DNA from: Bryobacterales bacterium
GTDB lineage: Bacteria; Acidobacteriota; Terriglobia; Bryobacterales; Bryobacteraceae
Direction of reading: 5' to 3'
Length of the DNA stretch: 50,047 bases
NCBI GenBank assembly: GCA_016789785.1
Contig: JAEUQE010000035.1
Span: forward strand, 1 to 50,047
Position 1 is the stretch's first letter; every line of letters begins with the position of its first letter. A program made the position numbers and the translations under genes. Below the pieces are notes generated by a model. The model searched no databases and was not told the origin of the DNA. It was given only the letters and a program-made list of their open reading frames with translations. Shown here piece after piece: positions 26,638-34,852 of the stretch.

Positions 26638-29040
26638 TCACCTGCCCCGGGAGGGGCGCGGCGTGGGACGCGGGTTCGCTGGCCGGGAACGAGGCTCGGT
26701 GCGTTGCGGGTAATTGCGATACCCGCCTTCCCGGTAGTTGCGCCAGCGTTCCTCTCCGCGTGTACGGGCGTCGGAGTCGCGATTGATGTTCGGCGGCACG
26801 CGGTCGCGGCTCACGCCCTCCCAGCGGTTGTTCTTGTTCTGCTGTTGCCAGGAGCCGTCCTTTTCCCGCCGGTACACCTTGCCGTCCCTGCTCGCGTAAA
26901 TATCATCGCCCACTTTGCCTATGCCGCCGCGCTCATTGCGGATGCCGCTCGCGGTAGTCGATTGCCCCCTCCGATCCACCGTCACCTGTCCCGCCGTGAC
27001 CCGGTCGCCGGTCTGGGCGTTGCCGGCGGTGACGCGCCCACCGGAGACCGAGGCGCCGGTGCGCGTGTTGGTCACCGACCCCGACTGGCGGGTCGCGTAA
27101 TCGCCCGTGTACACGTTGCCGATAGTGGCCCGCTGCCCGGCCGACAGCACGCCGGTTCGTGAATTGTAGGATGCCCCCGCGCCGCGCGACCAGCCTGTTC
27201 CGCTGTAGCGGTCGTAGCCGCGGGATGCCCGAGTCACGGCCCGCGTGGAGCCCCACCTGGTGTACACGTTGCCCGTTGTACCGGCCCAACCTCCGCGGCC
27301 CCAGCCCACACTGCCACGGGGTCCCCACACTGCGCCGGAGCGTGGCCGGTAAATCCAAGGATAGTCGGCCCGCCACGGGCCCCACCACGGCCGTGAACCC
27401 CAGCCCCAGCCGAAGCTGAGCGTTGTACGCCCCCAACTCCAGCCGAAGCCGAACGAGAAATGCCAGCCTCCCCACGGCGTGTAGGTGATGCCTACGCCCA
27501 ACCCGAACGTCGACGGCCTGCCGTACCACACGCTGCCGATCCACGGCCGGTAACGCCAGCCCGTCCCGAACACAACCACGCCGCGGCTGACGTGGGCGCC
27601 CAAGTAGCCGGGCGTGTAGCCCGCCCACACGAATTGCGGGCTGACGTCGTAAACACGCACATAGGTGACATAATGCAGCGGCGCTCTCGGAGGGATGCTG
27701 TAAATCACCGGCGGAACCGATACAGCCACCGTCCACCGCCCGCGCAGCGAGGCCGCCGTGAACCACACGCCGTTGTTGACGGCATAGTATGCCGACGGCC
27801 CGGCGACGATCACGGGCTGCGCGCAGTTCGTCACGTACTTGAGTTCGGTGCCCTCGATCTCCGCCACCTGTGGTTCTCCGTCGAACTCCGGTGTGAACGT
27901 CGCCGTTTTTCGATCCACTTTCGCGGTCTGCGGCACCTCGTTCGCGATGACGGCTTCCTGCGCCTGAACCGTGCCGGCCACCGATGCTTTCACGTTCTCC
28001 TTCGGGCTGTCGTCCGGGATGCTCGCGAAGTCGGGTGGGAGTTGGTCCGGCTCGATGAAGCTCCAGGGGCCCGATTCGCCGCGCGCCCGGTACCAGCGTC
28101 CCGCCAGCAGCAGGTACATGTTCTGATCCACCAGATGCCGGAATACGTGGGCCGTCGTGTTTCTCACATATAACAGTTGCGTGCCGGCGATGGGCGTCCA
28201 ATCGGGCTCGCCTTCGGTGACGATCAGTTCGGCAGGCGACTGCGTCACGATGATGCGCGGAACCGGGCCGCTCTTGAGGCTGGGCCGTGAGCTGTCATCT
28301 TCCGGGTCCGCGCCGTCGAGCAGATCGACAGCCTTGGCGGTCACCGCCTGCTCCAGTACCTTCTCCAGATCGGACGGCACATTCGGCTGAGCTTTGTACT
28401 CCCCATCGAGCGACGCCGCCTCCATCCACCCGTCAAACACGCGAAGATAATGGCGTCCCTGGCGCGATCGCACCAGCAGCGGCCGTGTGTTCACCACGCG
28501 TTCGAACTGCCTGCCGGCGGCGGCGCGGTACACAGGCTCCCCGTCAATCAGCACCAGGATGGCCGGAACACTTGAGAACACCACTCCGGGCGCTTCATTG
28601 TTCAACGGCAGCGTGGCCGTCTTTCGGCTTTCTTCGAGCACCGCCATGGCAGCCTCCAACCGGTCGAGTCCGATCGTTTCCGACCGCGATTGCATGCGCG
28701 ACCGGATGAGACGGTTCCATGAATCCGCACCCGGAGGGTTGGACGGAAAGCTCACCGTCACCACCTTCAGGTCTTCAAGCGTTACCAGGCGCTGCGGCTT
28801 GTCCACCAGCGTCTTCGCCTCGAGCGTAATTGCGCCGAACACCGGGCTGGCGTCCTTTTCCGGCTGAACCGATACCGCGCCGTGCATCTCGAGTTTGAAG
28901 CCGTCCCAGCGGTCCACCTGCGGCTGGTAAATCGAGACAGTGGCGGCGCCGGATTGAACGGTGCGCGGCCAACTGTCCTCAGCCTGAGGGCGCATCGGCA
29001 AGGCGACGAGCGCGATCAATCCCAAGAGCTTGAGAACCAT
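26638..29040 (-). CDS. Large secreted Gly/Trp/Tyr-rich envelope protein
   Basis: A signal peptide (MVLKLLGLIALVALPMRPQ) heads an 800-residue exported protein. The N-terminal half (about 25-450) is ordinary globular sequence that includes 'EPDWTPIAGTQLLYVRNT' and 'EGTELKYVTNCAQPVI', two related beta units, each followed by a 'W-x-x-A-x-x-x-G-x-W' segment. The middle (about 460-580) is extremely rich in Gly, Trp and Tyr ('SFGFGWSWGRTTLSFGWGWG'). The tail (about 590-800) has repeats of the type 'TG-x-V-x-T' and then an Arg/Asn/Pro-rich basic end. Similar proteins in proteobacteria have been annotated as carbohydrate-binding family V/XII, which I recall but could not check. A surface or matrix role is likely; no enzyme motif is visible. 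Confidence 0.75.
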   Translation of the reverse strand: MVLKLLGLIALVALPMRPQAEDSWPRTVQSGAATVSIYQPQVDRWDGFKLEMHGAVSVQPEKDASPVFGAITLEAKTLVDKPQRLVTLEDLKVVTVSFPSNPPGADSWNRLIRSRMQSRSETIGLDRLEAAMAVLEESRKTATLPLNNEAPGVVFSSVPAILVLIDGEPVYRAAAGRQFERVVNTRPLLVRSRQGRHYLRVFDGWMEAASLDGEYKAQPNVPSDLEKVLEQAVTAKAVDLLDGADPEDDSSRPSLKSGPVPRIIVTQSPAELIVTEGEPDWTPIAGTQLLYVRNTTAHVFRHLVDQNMYLLLAGRWYRARGESGPWSFIEPDQLPPDFASIPDDSPKENVKASVAGTVQAQEAVIANEVPQTAKVDRKTATFTPEFDGEPQVAEIEGTELKYVTNCAQPVIVAGPSAYYAVNNGVWFTAASLRGRWTVAVSVPPVIYSIPPRAPLHYVTYVRVYDVSPQFVWAGYTPGYLGAHVSRGVVVFGTGWRYRPWIGSVWYGRPSTFGLGVGITYTPWGGWHFSFGFGWSWGRTTLSFGWGWGSRPWWGPWRADYPWIYRPRSGAVWGPRGSVGWGRGGWAGTTGNVYTRWGSTRAVTRASRGYDRYSGTGWSRGAGASYNSRTGVLSAGQRATIGNVYTGDYATRQSGSVTNTRTGASVSGGRVTAGNAQTGDRVTAGQVTVDRRGQSTTASGIRNERGGIGKVGDDIYASRDGKVYRREKDGSWQQQNKNNRWEGVSRDRVPPNINRDSDARTRGEERWRNYREGGYRNYPQRTEPRSRPANPRPTPRPSRGR

Positions 29041-29113
29041 ACATCGGATGCGACAGCAATTCCGTCACCGGATCGATTCACCGCGGAAATCAAGTTGCCT
29101 TGTGACTTGCCGA

Positions 29114-29941
29114 ATGAGAGTGCTTATCTGCCTTCTGGCCGCCGCCTGCGCGAGTGTGCCAGGCCAGACCAACGATGCGGAACTGGCGCGCCAGGTGAAC
29201 AATCCTGTGGCGCGGATGATCAGCGTGCCGATTCAAAGCGAGTGGTACTTCGGCGTGGGACCCAATCGGGACACCGTCTACGCGTTGCAGTTCAAACCGG
29301 TGGTGCCGTTCACGCTGAATTCGAAGTGGAACATCCTGACGCGGTACATTCTGCCGGTCGCTCACGTGCCCGACCTGTTCGGTGGTGTGGACTTCCTTCC
29401 CGCAAACCAGCCAACCATCGCTGCAACGGGCAACGGCGATCTCACTGTCACCGCCTGGCTCACGCCGTCCAACATGCCACGCGCCGGAAGGGCGCAGATT
29501 CTCTACGGAATCGGCACCGCGCTGATGGCGCCCACCGCCAGTTCGTCGTCGCTCGGCACGGGGAAGTGGAATGGCGGACCCTCCATGCTTGCCGGCTACA
29601 TGCGCGGGCGAATGATCGCGGGGGCGCTGGTGCAGAACATCTGGTCCTTTGCCGGCGCCTCGGATCGAGCGCCAGTGAATCAATTCATGGTGCAGCCCTT
29701 CTGGAGCTATCGCCTCAATCGCGGCTGGTCGGTGGTGGTGTCCCCGCCGATCACCTCGAACTGGCGCGCGTCGAGTGATCGCTGGACCGTCCCGCTGGGC
29801 GCCGGATTCGCCAAGTTGGTGCGTTTCGGACAAATGCCCGTGACGCTCGGCGCCGAGGCCATGCACTATTCGATCCGGCCCGCCGGCAACGGCCCGCGGT
29901 GGACCTTCCGCCTCAACGCGAAGTTCATCGTGCCGCGCTGA
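29114..29941 (+). CDS. Outer-membrane beta-barrel protein, porin- or transporter-like
   Basis: From ATG 29114 the protein is 275 residues with a short signal peptide (MRVLICLLAAACASVPGQ). The rest is alternating amphipathic strands with aromatic girdles ('SEWYFGVGPNRDTVYALQFK', 'WSYRLNRGWSVVVSPPI', 'WTFRLNAKFIVPR') and little helix. This fits a 10- to 12-strand outer-membrane barrel of the group often annotated as transporter or MetA-pathway-like protein. The upstream open frame (to 29030) overlaps the divergent gene and lacks protein character. It is divergent from the Gly-rich protein (73-nt gap) and converges on the barrel gene at 29978. The solute is unknown. Confidence 0.7.
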   Translation: MRVLICLLAAACASVPGQTNDAELARQVNNPVARMISVPIQSEWYFGVGPNRDTVYALQFKPVVPFTLNSKWNILTRYILPVAHVPDLFGGVDFLPANQPTIAATGNGDLTVTAWLTPSNMPRAGRAQILYGIGTALMAPTASSSSLGTGKWNGGPSMLAGYMRGRMIAGALVQNIWSFAGASDRAPVNQFMVQPFWSYRLNRGWSVVVSPPITSNWRASSDRWTVPLGAGFAKLVRFGQMPVTLGAEAMHYSIRPAGNGPRWTFRLNAKFIVPR

Positions 29942-29977
29942 AGAGGCATATCCCGAAACGAGACATACTGATTCGCA

Positions 29978-31729
29978 TCAAAGCCCGAAGTAAAGTGCGA
30001 GCTGGTAGCTGGCCCAGGTCTTCGCTGGCTTCGGGAGAGCCAGCCGGATCGCCTCGTTCGGAACCACCAGGTCCACCAGTGCCTGAATGTAGAGACCCTT
30101 GGTGAAGAATACCTTCATCGTGGGTGCATAGGAGTGCCCTATGTCGTTCGAACGCAAAGTCTGCAGCGGACCTTTGCCACCCAGATTGTTCAGATTCACC
30201 GCGAACAGGCGATGGTAGTCCAGCAGCAGTTCGAGGTTGGGCTTGGGTTTGATTGAAGCCTCCACGCGGTGGCTTCGGATATTCGCGTTGTTGAACAGCT
30301 TGACCATCGTCAGCCCCTGTACCCAGTTGTTCTGCACGCCGCCGAGCAAGGGGTCGAAGCGTTCGTACGTTGGAGTGTCAGGATTATCGCCAGTGAAGTA
30401 CGCGTACCGGTAGCGAAGCGACGGACGCAGCGGCTTCTCGACAAACGTGTAGCCTGCCCACGCGCCATAACCGTATGCCGACATCGGGAATCGCGCGTTC
30501 CACTCATAAGCGTACTCACCTTCCAGATAGAGGCCCTTTACGCCCAGTGCCGAAATCCACCGCAGGCGCGGATTGACCACACGCAGCCCTTCCCGAGATA
30601 GCGTCTTACCGCCCGGGGCAGCGTAGCCGATCTCGGAATCGAAGGACGTGGCGTAGATGAACGAGGCGTCGAGGTTCTTGTTGTCGTTATACCGGATGTT
30701 GGTTCCGGCGTAGCGTGACATCTGGCCCGGGAAGTCGAGCGCGTTCGGTTCGAGGTAGAAGCCCTGCACGGTGAGTGGTCCGTGGCGCATGCGCGCCAGT
30801 CCGGTCATGCGAAACGCATTCCGCGGCGACAGTCCGGAGTTGCCGCGGTAGGCGCCGTTGGTGGAACCCAGCACGTGGCCGAACAGAAAGTTGCTGTTCA
30901 ACGAAAAACTCTGGCGTCCGGCGGATAGTTCCAATGCTGTTTTCCGGCCCGGCTTCGCGAACAGGAGCCCAGCGTAGCCTAGTTCAATCGCTCCATGGCT
31001 GACGCGCCCCTTCTGGAACGTGTCCTGCGAGAGCGTGGTGGACCACTCGTACGAAGCGGCGCCGTAGACGTAAACGGGCTTCGAGCCGAGCTGTGTCATG
31101 CCGCCAATGCCGAGTTCTTGTGCCGCCTCCGGCCAAGCCACGTTGCGCGGCTTGCCCCCCGATGTGAACGATTCCGGATTATCCAGCCATACGTTCTGCT
31201 CCAGAAAGAATCCGAGAGATGGTTGGACGATGGCCTTGAGCAGCGCACGGCTGCTCGAATACAGTCGCGGAATGTCATTCGCGTTCCCGGATTGCAGAAG
31301 ACCCGTTTTGGCGGGCGGCTGTGCGCGCTCGGGTTCTTTCAGCCGGACGATGAGCGCCACCTGCAGTTCGCCGGGCGAATCCCACTGATAGAGGCGATGC
31401 TCCGCGTTGGCAACTTCCGGCAATGCCTGCACTGCCTTCACTCCGTATTCCGCCTGGATTTGCCGGAACTCCGAGCCCGGCAGGATCCCAAACACACCTG
31501 TGAGCCTCCGGCGCAGGGCTTCAATCTCCGCGTCGCTGCCTTTCGGGTTGGCGATGTGCACGTAGATGCGGGCGACGGGAATCCCCTCGCCGAGCGGAAT
31601 CGGAATGCGCAGAGCCTGGTTCGGGTCGCGGCGGTCCTGAATGGGAGCGTCGCTTTGCGCAAACGCCGCCGCGGCCAGCATAGCAGCAACCACGAGACGA
31701 ATCGGGCTAGTCAAGCTCCTGCACTCCAC
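29978..31729 (-). CDS. Outer-membrane barrel of the alginate-export type
   Basis: The signal peptide (about 'IRLVVAAMLAAAAFAQ') is followed by a ~85-residue alpha/beta segment that looks like one POTRA-type unit ('VARIYVHIANPKGSDAEIEA'), then about 400 residues of beta strands. Strand features such as 'QPSLGFFLEQNVWLDNPESF', 'GRQSFSLNSNFLFGHVLGS' and the end 'ASYQLALYFGL' resemble alginate_exp porins (AlgE-like), which pass polysaccharide or aromatic compounds. The first possible start is a GTG at 31729 inside the dehydrogenase gene (23-nt overlap); a TTG a few codons later sits right behind AGGAG, so the exact start is unsettled. It is the last gene of a three-gene minus-strand unit. Confidence 0.75.
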   Translation of the reverse strand: MECRSLTSPIRLVVAAMLAAAAFAQSDAPIQDRRDPNQALRIPIPLGEGIPVARIYVHIANPKGSDAEIEALRRRLTGVFGILPGSEFRQIQAEYGVKAVQALPEVANAEHRLYQWDSPGELQVALIVRLKEPERAQPPAKTGLLQSGNANDIPRLYSSSRALLKAIVQPSLGFFLEQNVWLDNPESFTSGGKPRNVAWPEAAQELGIGGMTQLGSKPVYVYGAASYEWSTTLSQDTFQKGRVSHGAIELGYAGLLFAKPGRKTALELSAGRQSFSLNSNFLFGHVLGSTNGAYRGNSGLSPRNAFRMTGLARMRHGPLTVQGFYLEPNALDFPGQMSRYAGTNIRYNDNKNLDASFIYATSFDSEIGYAAPGGKTLSREGLRVVNPRLRWISALGVKGLYLEGEYAYEWNARFPMSAYGYGAWAGYTFVEKPLRPSLRYRYAYFTGDNPDTPTYERFDPLLGGVQNNWVQGLTMVKLFNNANIRSHRVEASIKPKPNLELLLDYHRLFAVNLNNLGGKGPLQTLRSNDIGHSYAPTMKVFFTKGLYIQALVDLVVPNEAIRLALPKPAKTWASYQLALYFGL

Positions 31730-32474
31730 CGCCGCAAATTGTCAGCACCTGACCGCTGATCCAACCGGCCGCGGGCGACAGCAGGAAATGTACGCCGCGT
31801 GCGATATCTTCAGGCGCGCCCAACCGGCCGAGAGGCGTTCGCTTGAGCATCGCGGCTTCGATCTCCAACGTCAGAACGGAAGCGAGCGCCTGGGTCTTGA
31901 TGGCCCCGGGCGCCACTGCGTTCACGCGAATGCCTCGCGGGCCGAGGTCGTACGCCATGTTACGCGTCAGATGGTTCATCGCCGCTTTTGAGGACGCGTA
32001 CGAAGTCATGCGCTTGTTCATGTTCTCGCCTGCCATCGAGCTGATGTTGACGATCGCGCCGCCGCCTGCCGCTTCCATGTGCGGCGCGCACATCTGGCAT
32101 AGGCGAAAAGCGGAGAACACATTGATGCGGTAGGCCCACTCGAACTTGTCCATCGGCATGTCGAACGGCTGCGGTCCGCCTCCGCCGGCGTTGTTTACCA
32201 GTAGCGTGACCTTGCCGAACTCTTGCAGCGCTGCGGCTACCAGCGCATTGAGCGCCTCTTCCTTCGTGACGTCGCAAGCTACCGCCAGCGCCTTGCCGCC
32301 ACTCTGCCGGATGGCTTCAGCCACGGCTTGCGCAGTATCCAGCTTTAGATCGCTGACCACCACGGCCGCTCCAGCGCCGGCCAACAGTTCGGCGCAGGCC
32401 CTGCCGATGCCAGCTCCGGCGCCGGTGACGATGGCGGCCTGTCCGTCCAAACGATAAGCGTCGATTGCATTCAT
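31707..32474 (-). CDS. hdhA: HdhA-like 7-alpha-hydroxysteroid dehydrogenase (SDR family)
   Basis: This NAD(P)-dependent short-chain dehydrogenase has the same length (255 residues) and near-continuous similarity to what I recall of E. coli HdhA, which oxidises the 7-alpha-hydroxyl of bile acids. Shared blocks include 'TGAGAGIG' (cofactor), 'LVNNAGGGGPQPFDMPM', the Ser146-Tyr159-Lys163 triad in 'ISSMAGEN...TSYASSKAA', 'RNMAYDLG', and the C-terminal 'SGQVLTICGGGVQELD', matching HdhA's 'GGGVQELN'. The acidic 'SDLKLD' after beta-2 favours NAD over NADP. In a soil-type bacterium the natural substrate may be another secondary alcohol. It sits between a small membrane protein gene (28-nt gap) and the barrel gene (overlap). 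Confidence 0.88.
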   Translation of the reverse strand: MNAIDAYRLDGQAAIVTGAGAGIGRACAELLAGAGAAVVVSDLKLDTAQAVAEAIRQSGGKALAVACDVTKEEALNALVAAALQEFGKVTLLVNNAGGGGPQPFDMPMDKFEWAYRINVFSAFRLCQMCAPHMEAAGGGAIVNISSMAGENMNKRMTSYASSKAAMNHLTRNMAYDLGPRGIRVNAVAPGAIKTQALASVLTLEIEAAMLKRTPLGRLGAPEDIARGVHFLLSPAAGWISGQVLTICGGGVQELD

Positions 32475-32502
32475 GACACACGGGAATGCAATCCGTGGGC
32501 CA

Positions 32503-32976
32503 TCACTTCCGCTTCGCCACCATCTCGTTCATCGTGGCAAGTGCCGTGTAAATGCACACTGCGAACGCCAAGCCGCCAGTGATCACCGACGCGGCCGCGC
32601 CGCTCACGGCGATCTCCCCAAATCGTTTGTGAAACAGCACGGCTAGCATCACCAGCATGCCGAACAGAAAGATCGCGTTCTTCAGCATCAGAAAGGGATA
32701 CTTCGGCCAGAAGCGCAGGTTCTCAACGAGTGGAACGCCCTTCTTCCGTGCGGCGGACCGGAACGTCAGGAACGTGACCGCTGTCGCGGCCAGCGCCAGA
32801 CCGAATGCTCCCGCCACCGCTTTGCCCAGCACGGTTCCGCTTCCCCCGGATATGCTGTCCAGCGTCAGCGGGAGCCCCGTCTGCTGTCCCAAAGACCACC
32901 AGGCCTTGCCGCCGTTGATCAGGGCATTGGCGGTTGCGGCGATTACCGCCTGACGGATCATGAACGGATATGGCAT
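32503..32976 (-). CDS. Small integral membrane protein of unknown function
   Basis: From ATG 32976 it has 157 residues; the open frame continues upstream but without protein character. Four hydrophobic segments are visible (around 'VIAATANALIN', 'AVAGAFGLALAATAVTFLTF', 'FLMLKNAIFLFGMLVMLAVLF' and 'ASVITGGLAFAVCIYTALA') and the C-terminus is basic (VAKRK). I do not recognise the family. It heads a minus-strand unit with the HdhA-like enzyme and barrel gene and is divergent from the flavocytochrome gene (107-nt gap), which could hold both promoters. Confidence 0.65.
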   Translation of the reverse strand: MPYPFMIRQAVIAATANALINGGKAWWSLGQQTGLPLTLDSISGGSGTVLGKAVAGAFGLALAATAVTFLTFRSAARKKGVPLVENLRFWPKYPFLMLKNAIFLFGMLVMLAVLFHKRFGEIAVSGAAASVITGGLAFAVCIYTALATMNEMVAKRK

Positions 32977-33071
32977 TGCGCGCATATGACGTGCAATTCC
33001 AGGTCCGCACCACGTCCTTTCATTTGGTCCGCTGCGTGCATCAACCGCACCGCAATAGACAAACAACCTGC

Positions 33072-33078
33072 AGGGAGG
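33072..33078 (+). promoter_or_regulatory. Strong Shine-Dalgarno that fixes a GTG start
   Basis: AGGGAGG lies 5 nt before the GTG at 33084. The frame is open upstream with an ATG at 32970, but that stretch runs antisense to the start of the divergent gene. The ribosome site decides for GTG. Confidence 0.8.
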
Positions 33079-33083
33079 TTTGC

Positions 33084-34418
33084 GTGTACTGGATTGTAAG
33101 GGGCGCGCTTTGGTTCGGTGCTTATTTGGCCCTTATCTTGTTTCCACTCATGGTTGCGGCCGTTTCGCCGGGCGATGGCGGCGGGCGCCCGTTTCCGGTT
33201 CAGTTCGGTGTGGCTTGCGGCTTCGTAGGCCTGTCAATCATGGCGTTCGAATACGCTCTCATCTCCAAAGTCAAAACGCTTGCCGGCGCTTTCGGCCAGG
33301 ATGCCCTGCTGCAGTTCCACAAGCTGATGGGCATGTTGGCCACCGCTCTGCTGGCGATTCACGTGTTCCTGATGGTGTATGCGGCCGGTTACCCGATCGA
33401 GTGGCTGAACCCGTTCCACGAGGAATCCCCCTGGGCAATGCGCTGGGGCATCATCTCCACGGCGTTCCTGGTGCTGCTGATGTTCCTGTCGATGGGCAGG
33501 AAAATGATTCGCCTATCCTACGACTGGTGGCAATTGACTCATGCCTGGCTCGCGGACGCGATAATCCTGGCGGGCCTGGTGCATGTGCTGCAGTTCGGGA
33601 CCTTTTCTTCGTCCCCGGCGATGCAGGTCGCCTTCACTGTCTACTACGCCATCCTGCTGGCGCTGGGCATCAACTTCAAGATCATCCGGCCGCTACGCAT
33701 GTGGTCGAAGCCCTGGGAAGTCGTGGAGAACCGGAAAGAGCGGGGAGACAGCCGGACGCTCGTTCTCAAGCCCGTGGGGCACGACGGGTTCACGTTCGAG
33801 CCAGGGCAATTCGCCTGGATCAGTACCGGAAAGACGCCGTTCCATAAGGATCGCCATCCCATCTCCTTTTCCTCGTGCGCTTATGACCACATGCCCGCCG
33901 AGATCGGCTTCACCATCCGCGACCTCGGCGACTGGTCCGGCGGAACGGTCCCGGATCTCGAGCCTGGGCGGCGAGTCTGGGTCGATGGCCCCCACGGCGT
34001 GTTCACCGCCGACCGCGAGCAGGGAATGGGCTACGTGCTCATCGGCGGCGGCGTCGGCATCACGCCCATGATGTCGATCTGCGCGACTCTCGCCGAGCGC
34101 GGCGACACTCGACCGGTAATCCTCTTCTTCGCTAGCCGGGACGTCGAGGGGTTGACCTTCGCCGAGGAGTTCGAAGCACTGAAGAACCGAATGAACCTGA
34201 GGATCGTCATCGTGATCGAGCGGCCGCCCGATGGCTGGACCGGAGAGAAGGGCTATTTGACCGGCGAGATGATGAAGAAACACCTGCCGGCACATTTCAG
34301 GCGATTTCAATACTTCATCTGCGGCCCGGTGCCCATGATGAACGCTGTGGAGAAAGCGCTGCCGCGGCTTGGGGTTCCACCCCAGCACATCCACAGCGAA
34401 CGTTTCGATATGGTCTGA
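33084..34418 (+). CDS. Ferric-reductase-like flavocytochrome b
   Basis: This 444-residue membrane oxidoreductase has about six membrane segments with two His pairs, His79/His93 ('FHKLMGMLATALLAIH') and His153/His167 ('THAWLADAIILAGLVH'), both 14 apart, as in the FRE/NOX family that holds two stacked b haems. From about 220 a ferredoxin-reductase module follows: FAD motif 'RHPISFSS', NAD(P) loop 'VLIGGGVGITPMM' and C-terminal 'YFICGPVPMMNAVEKAL'. It would carry electrons from NAD(P)H across the membrane to a periplasmic acceptor such as ferric iron or oxygen, or to the c-type cytochrome encoded downstream. A 30-residue membrane peptide and the cytochrome gene follow closely. Confidence 0.9.
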   Translation: MYWIVRGALWFGAYLALILFPLMVAAVSPGDGGGRPFPVQFGVACGFVGLSIMAFEYALISKVKTLAGAFGQDALLQFHKLMGMLATALLAIHVFLMVYAAGYPIEWLNPFHEESPWAMRWGIISTAFLVLLMFLSMGRKMIRLSYDWWQLTHAWLADAIILAGLVHVLQFGTFSSSPAMQVAFTVYYAILLALGINFKIIRPLRMWSKPWEVVENRKERGDSRTLVLKPVGHDGFTFEPGQFAWISTGKTPFHKDRHPISFSSCAYDHMPAEIGFTIRDLGDWSGGTVPDLEPGRRVWVDGPHGVFTADREQGMGYVLIGGGVGITPMMSICATLAERGDTRPVILFFASRDVEGLTFAEEFEALKNRMNLRIVIVIERPPDGWTGEKGYLTGEMMKKHLPAHFRRFQYFICGPVPMMNAVEKALPRLGVPPQHIHSERFDMV

Positions 34419-34431
34419 CGAGGAGATCGGA

Positions 34432-34524
34432 ATGCGTCACGACATTGTCAACCGCGTTTTTGTGTTGTTAGCTTTGATTATTGTTGGGGCTTGCCTTCTG
34501 TTCGGGTGGGCCGTGCAAGGTTGA
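34432..34524 (+). CDS. 30-residue single-pass membrane microprotein
   Basis: An ATG stands 6 nt after a full AGGAG (34421-34425) and opens a 30-codon frame ending in TGA at 34522. The peptide is MRHDIVNRVFVLLALIIVGA followed by CLLFGWAVQG: a polar start with a positively charged residue on the cytosolic side, then one hydrophobic helix of about 20 residues. It lies 13 nt after the flavocytochrome stop and 22 nt before the cytochrome ATG. Size and setting recall the small subunits of oxidases (CydX, CcoQ), though no sequence relation is claimed. It is too short for routine gene callers. The good ribosome site and clean helix make it likely real. Confidence 0.6.
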   Translation: MRHDIVNRVFVLLALIIVGACLLFGWAVQG

Positions 34525-34546
34525 ACTACCACGGGAGAATCGATCA

Positions 34547-34852
34547 ATGAAGAAAACCAGCTTTCTGCTTGTGATACTTGGATCGTTGTACATCGCCGCC
34601 GCCCAGGATGCCGCGGCTCTTTACAAATCGAAGTGCGTGAGCTGTCATGGTGCGAATGGCGCCGGCAAGCCCGCGATCAAGGGGAGCAACCTGCTCACCG
34701 AAGATGCGAAAAAGAAGACGGACGAGGCGCTGACCGACGCCATCCTGAACGGCGGCGCCGCCAAGAAAGCCGCGCACGCGTATGGCAAGAAGGGCGTCAA
34801 CGCCGACCAGGCCAAGGCGCTGACCGCCCACATCCGCGGGCTGCAGAAGTAA
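34547..34852 (+). CDS. Small periplasmic c-type cytochrome lacking the usual distal Met
   Basis: From ATG 34547 (GGGAG 9 nt upstream) the protein has 101 residues: signal peptide MKKTSFLLVILGSLYIAAAQ and a single-haem cytochrome c domain with Cys30-x-x-Cys33-His34. Class I cytochromes of this kind normally end with '...MPAYGKKL...' where Met is the sixth haem ligand. Here the equivalent stretch is 'KKAAHAYGKKGV' and the mature protein contains no Met at all. His77, next to the expected Met position, could serve instead, giving a low-potential bis-His haem. It is probably the periplasmic partner of the flavocytochrome two genes upstream. Its TAA abuts the stop codon of the converging MscS gene. 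Confidence 0.85.
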   Translation: MKKTSFLLVILGSLYIAAAQDAAALYKSKCVSCHGANGAGKPAIKGSNLLTEDAKKKTDEALTDAILNGGAAKKAAHAYGKKGVNADQAKALTAHIRGLQK

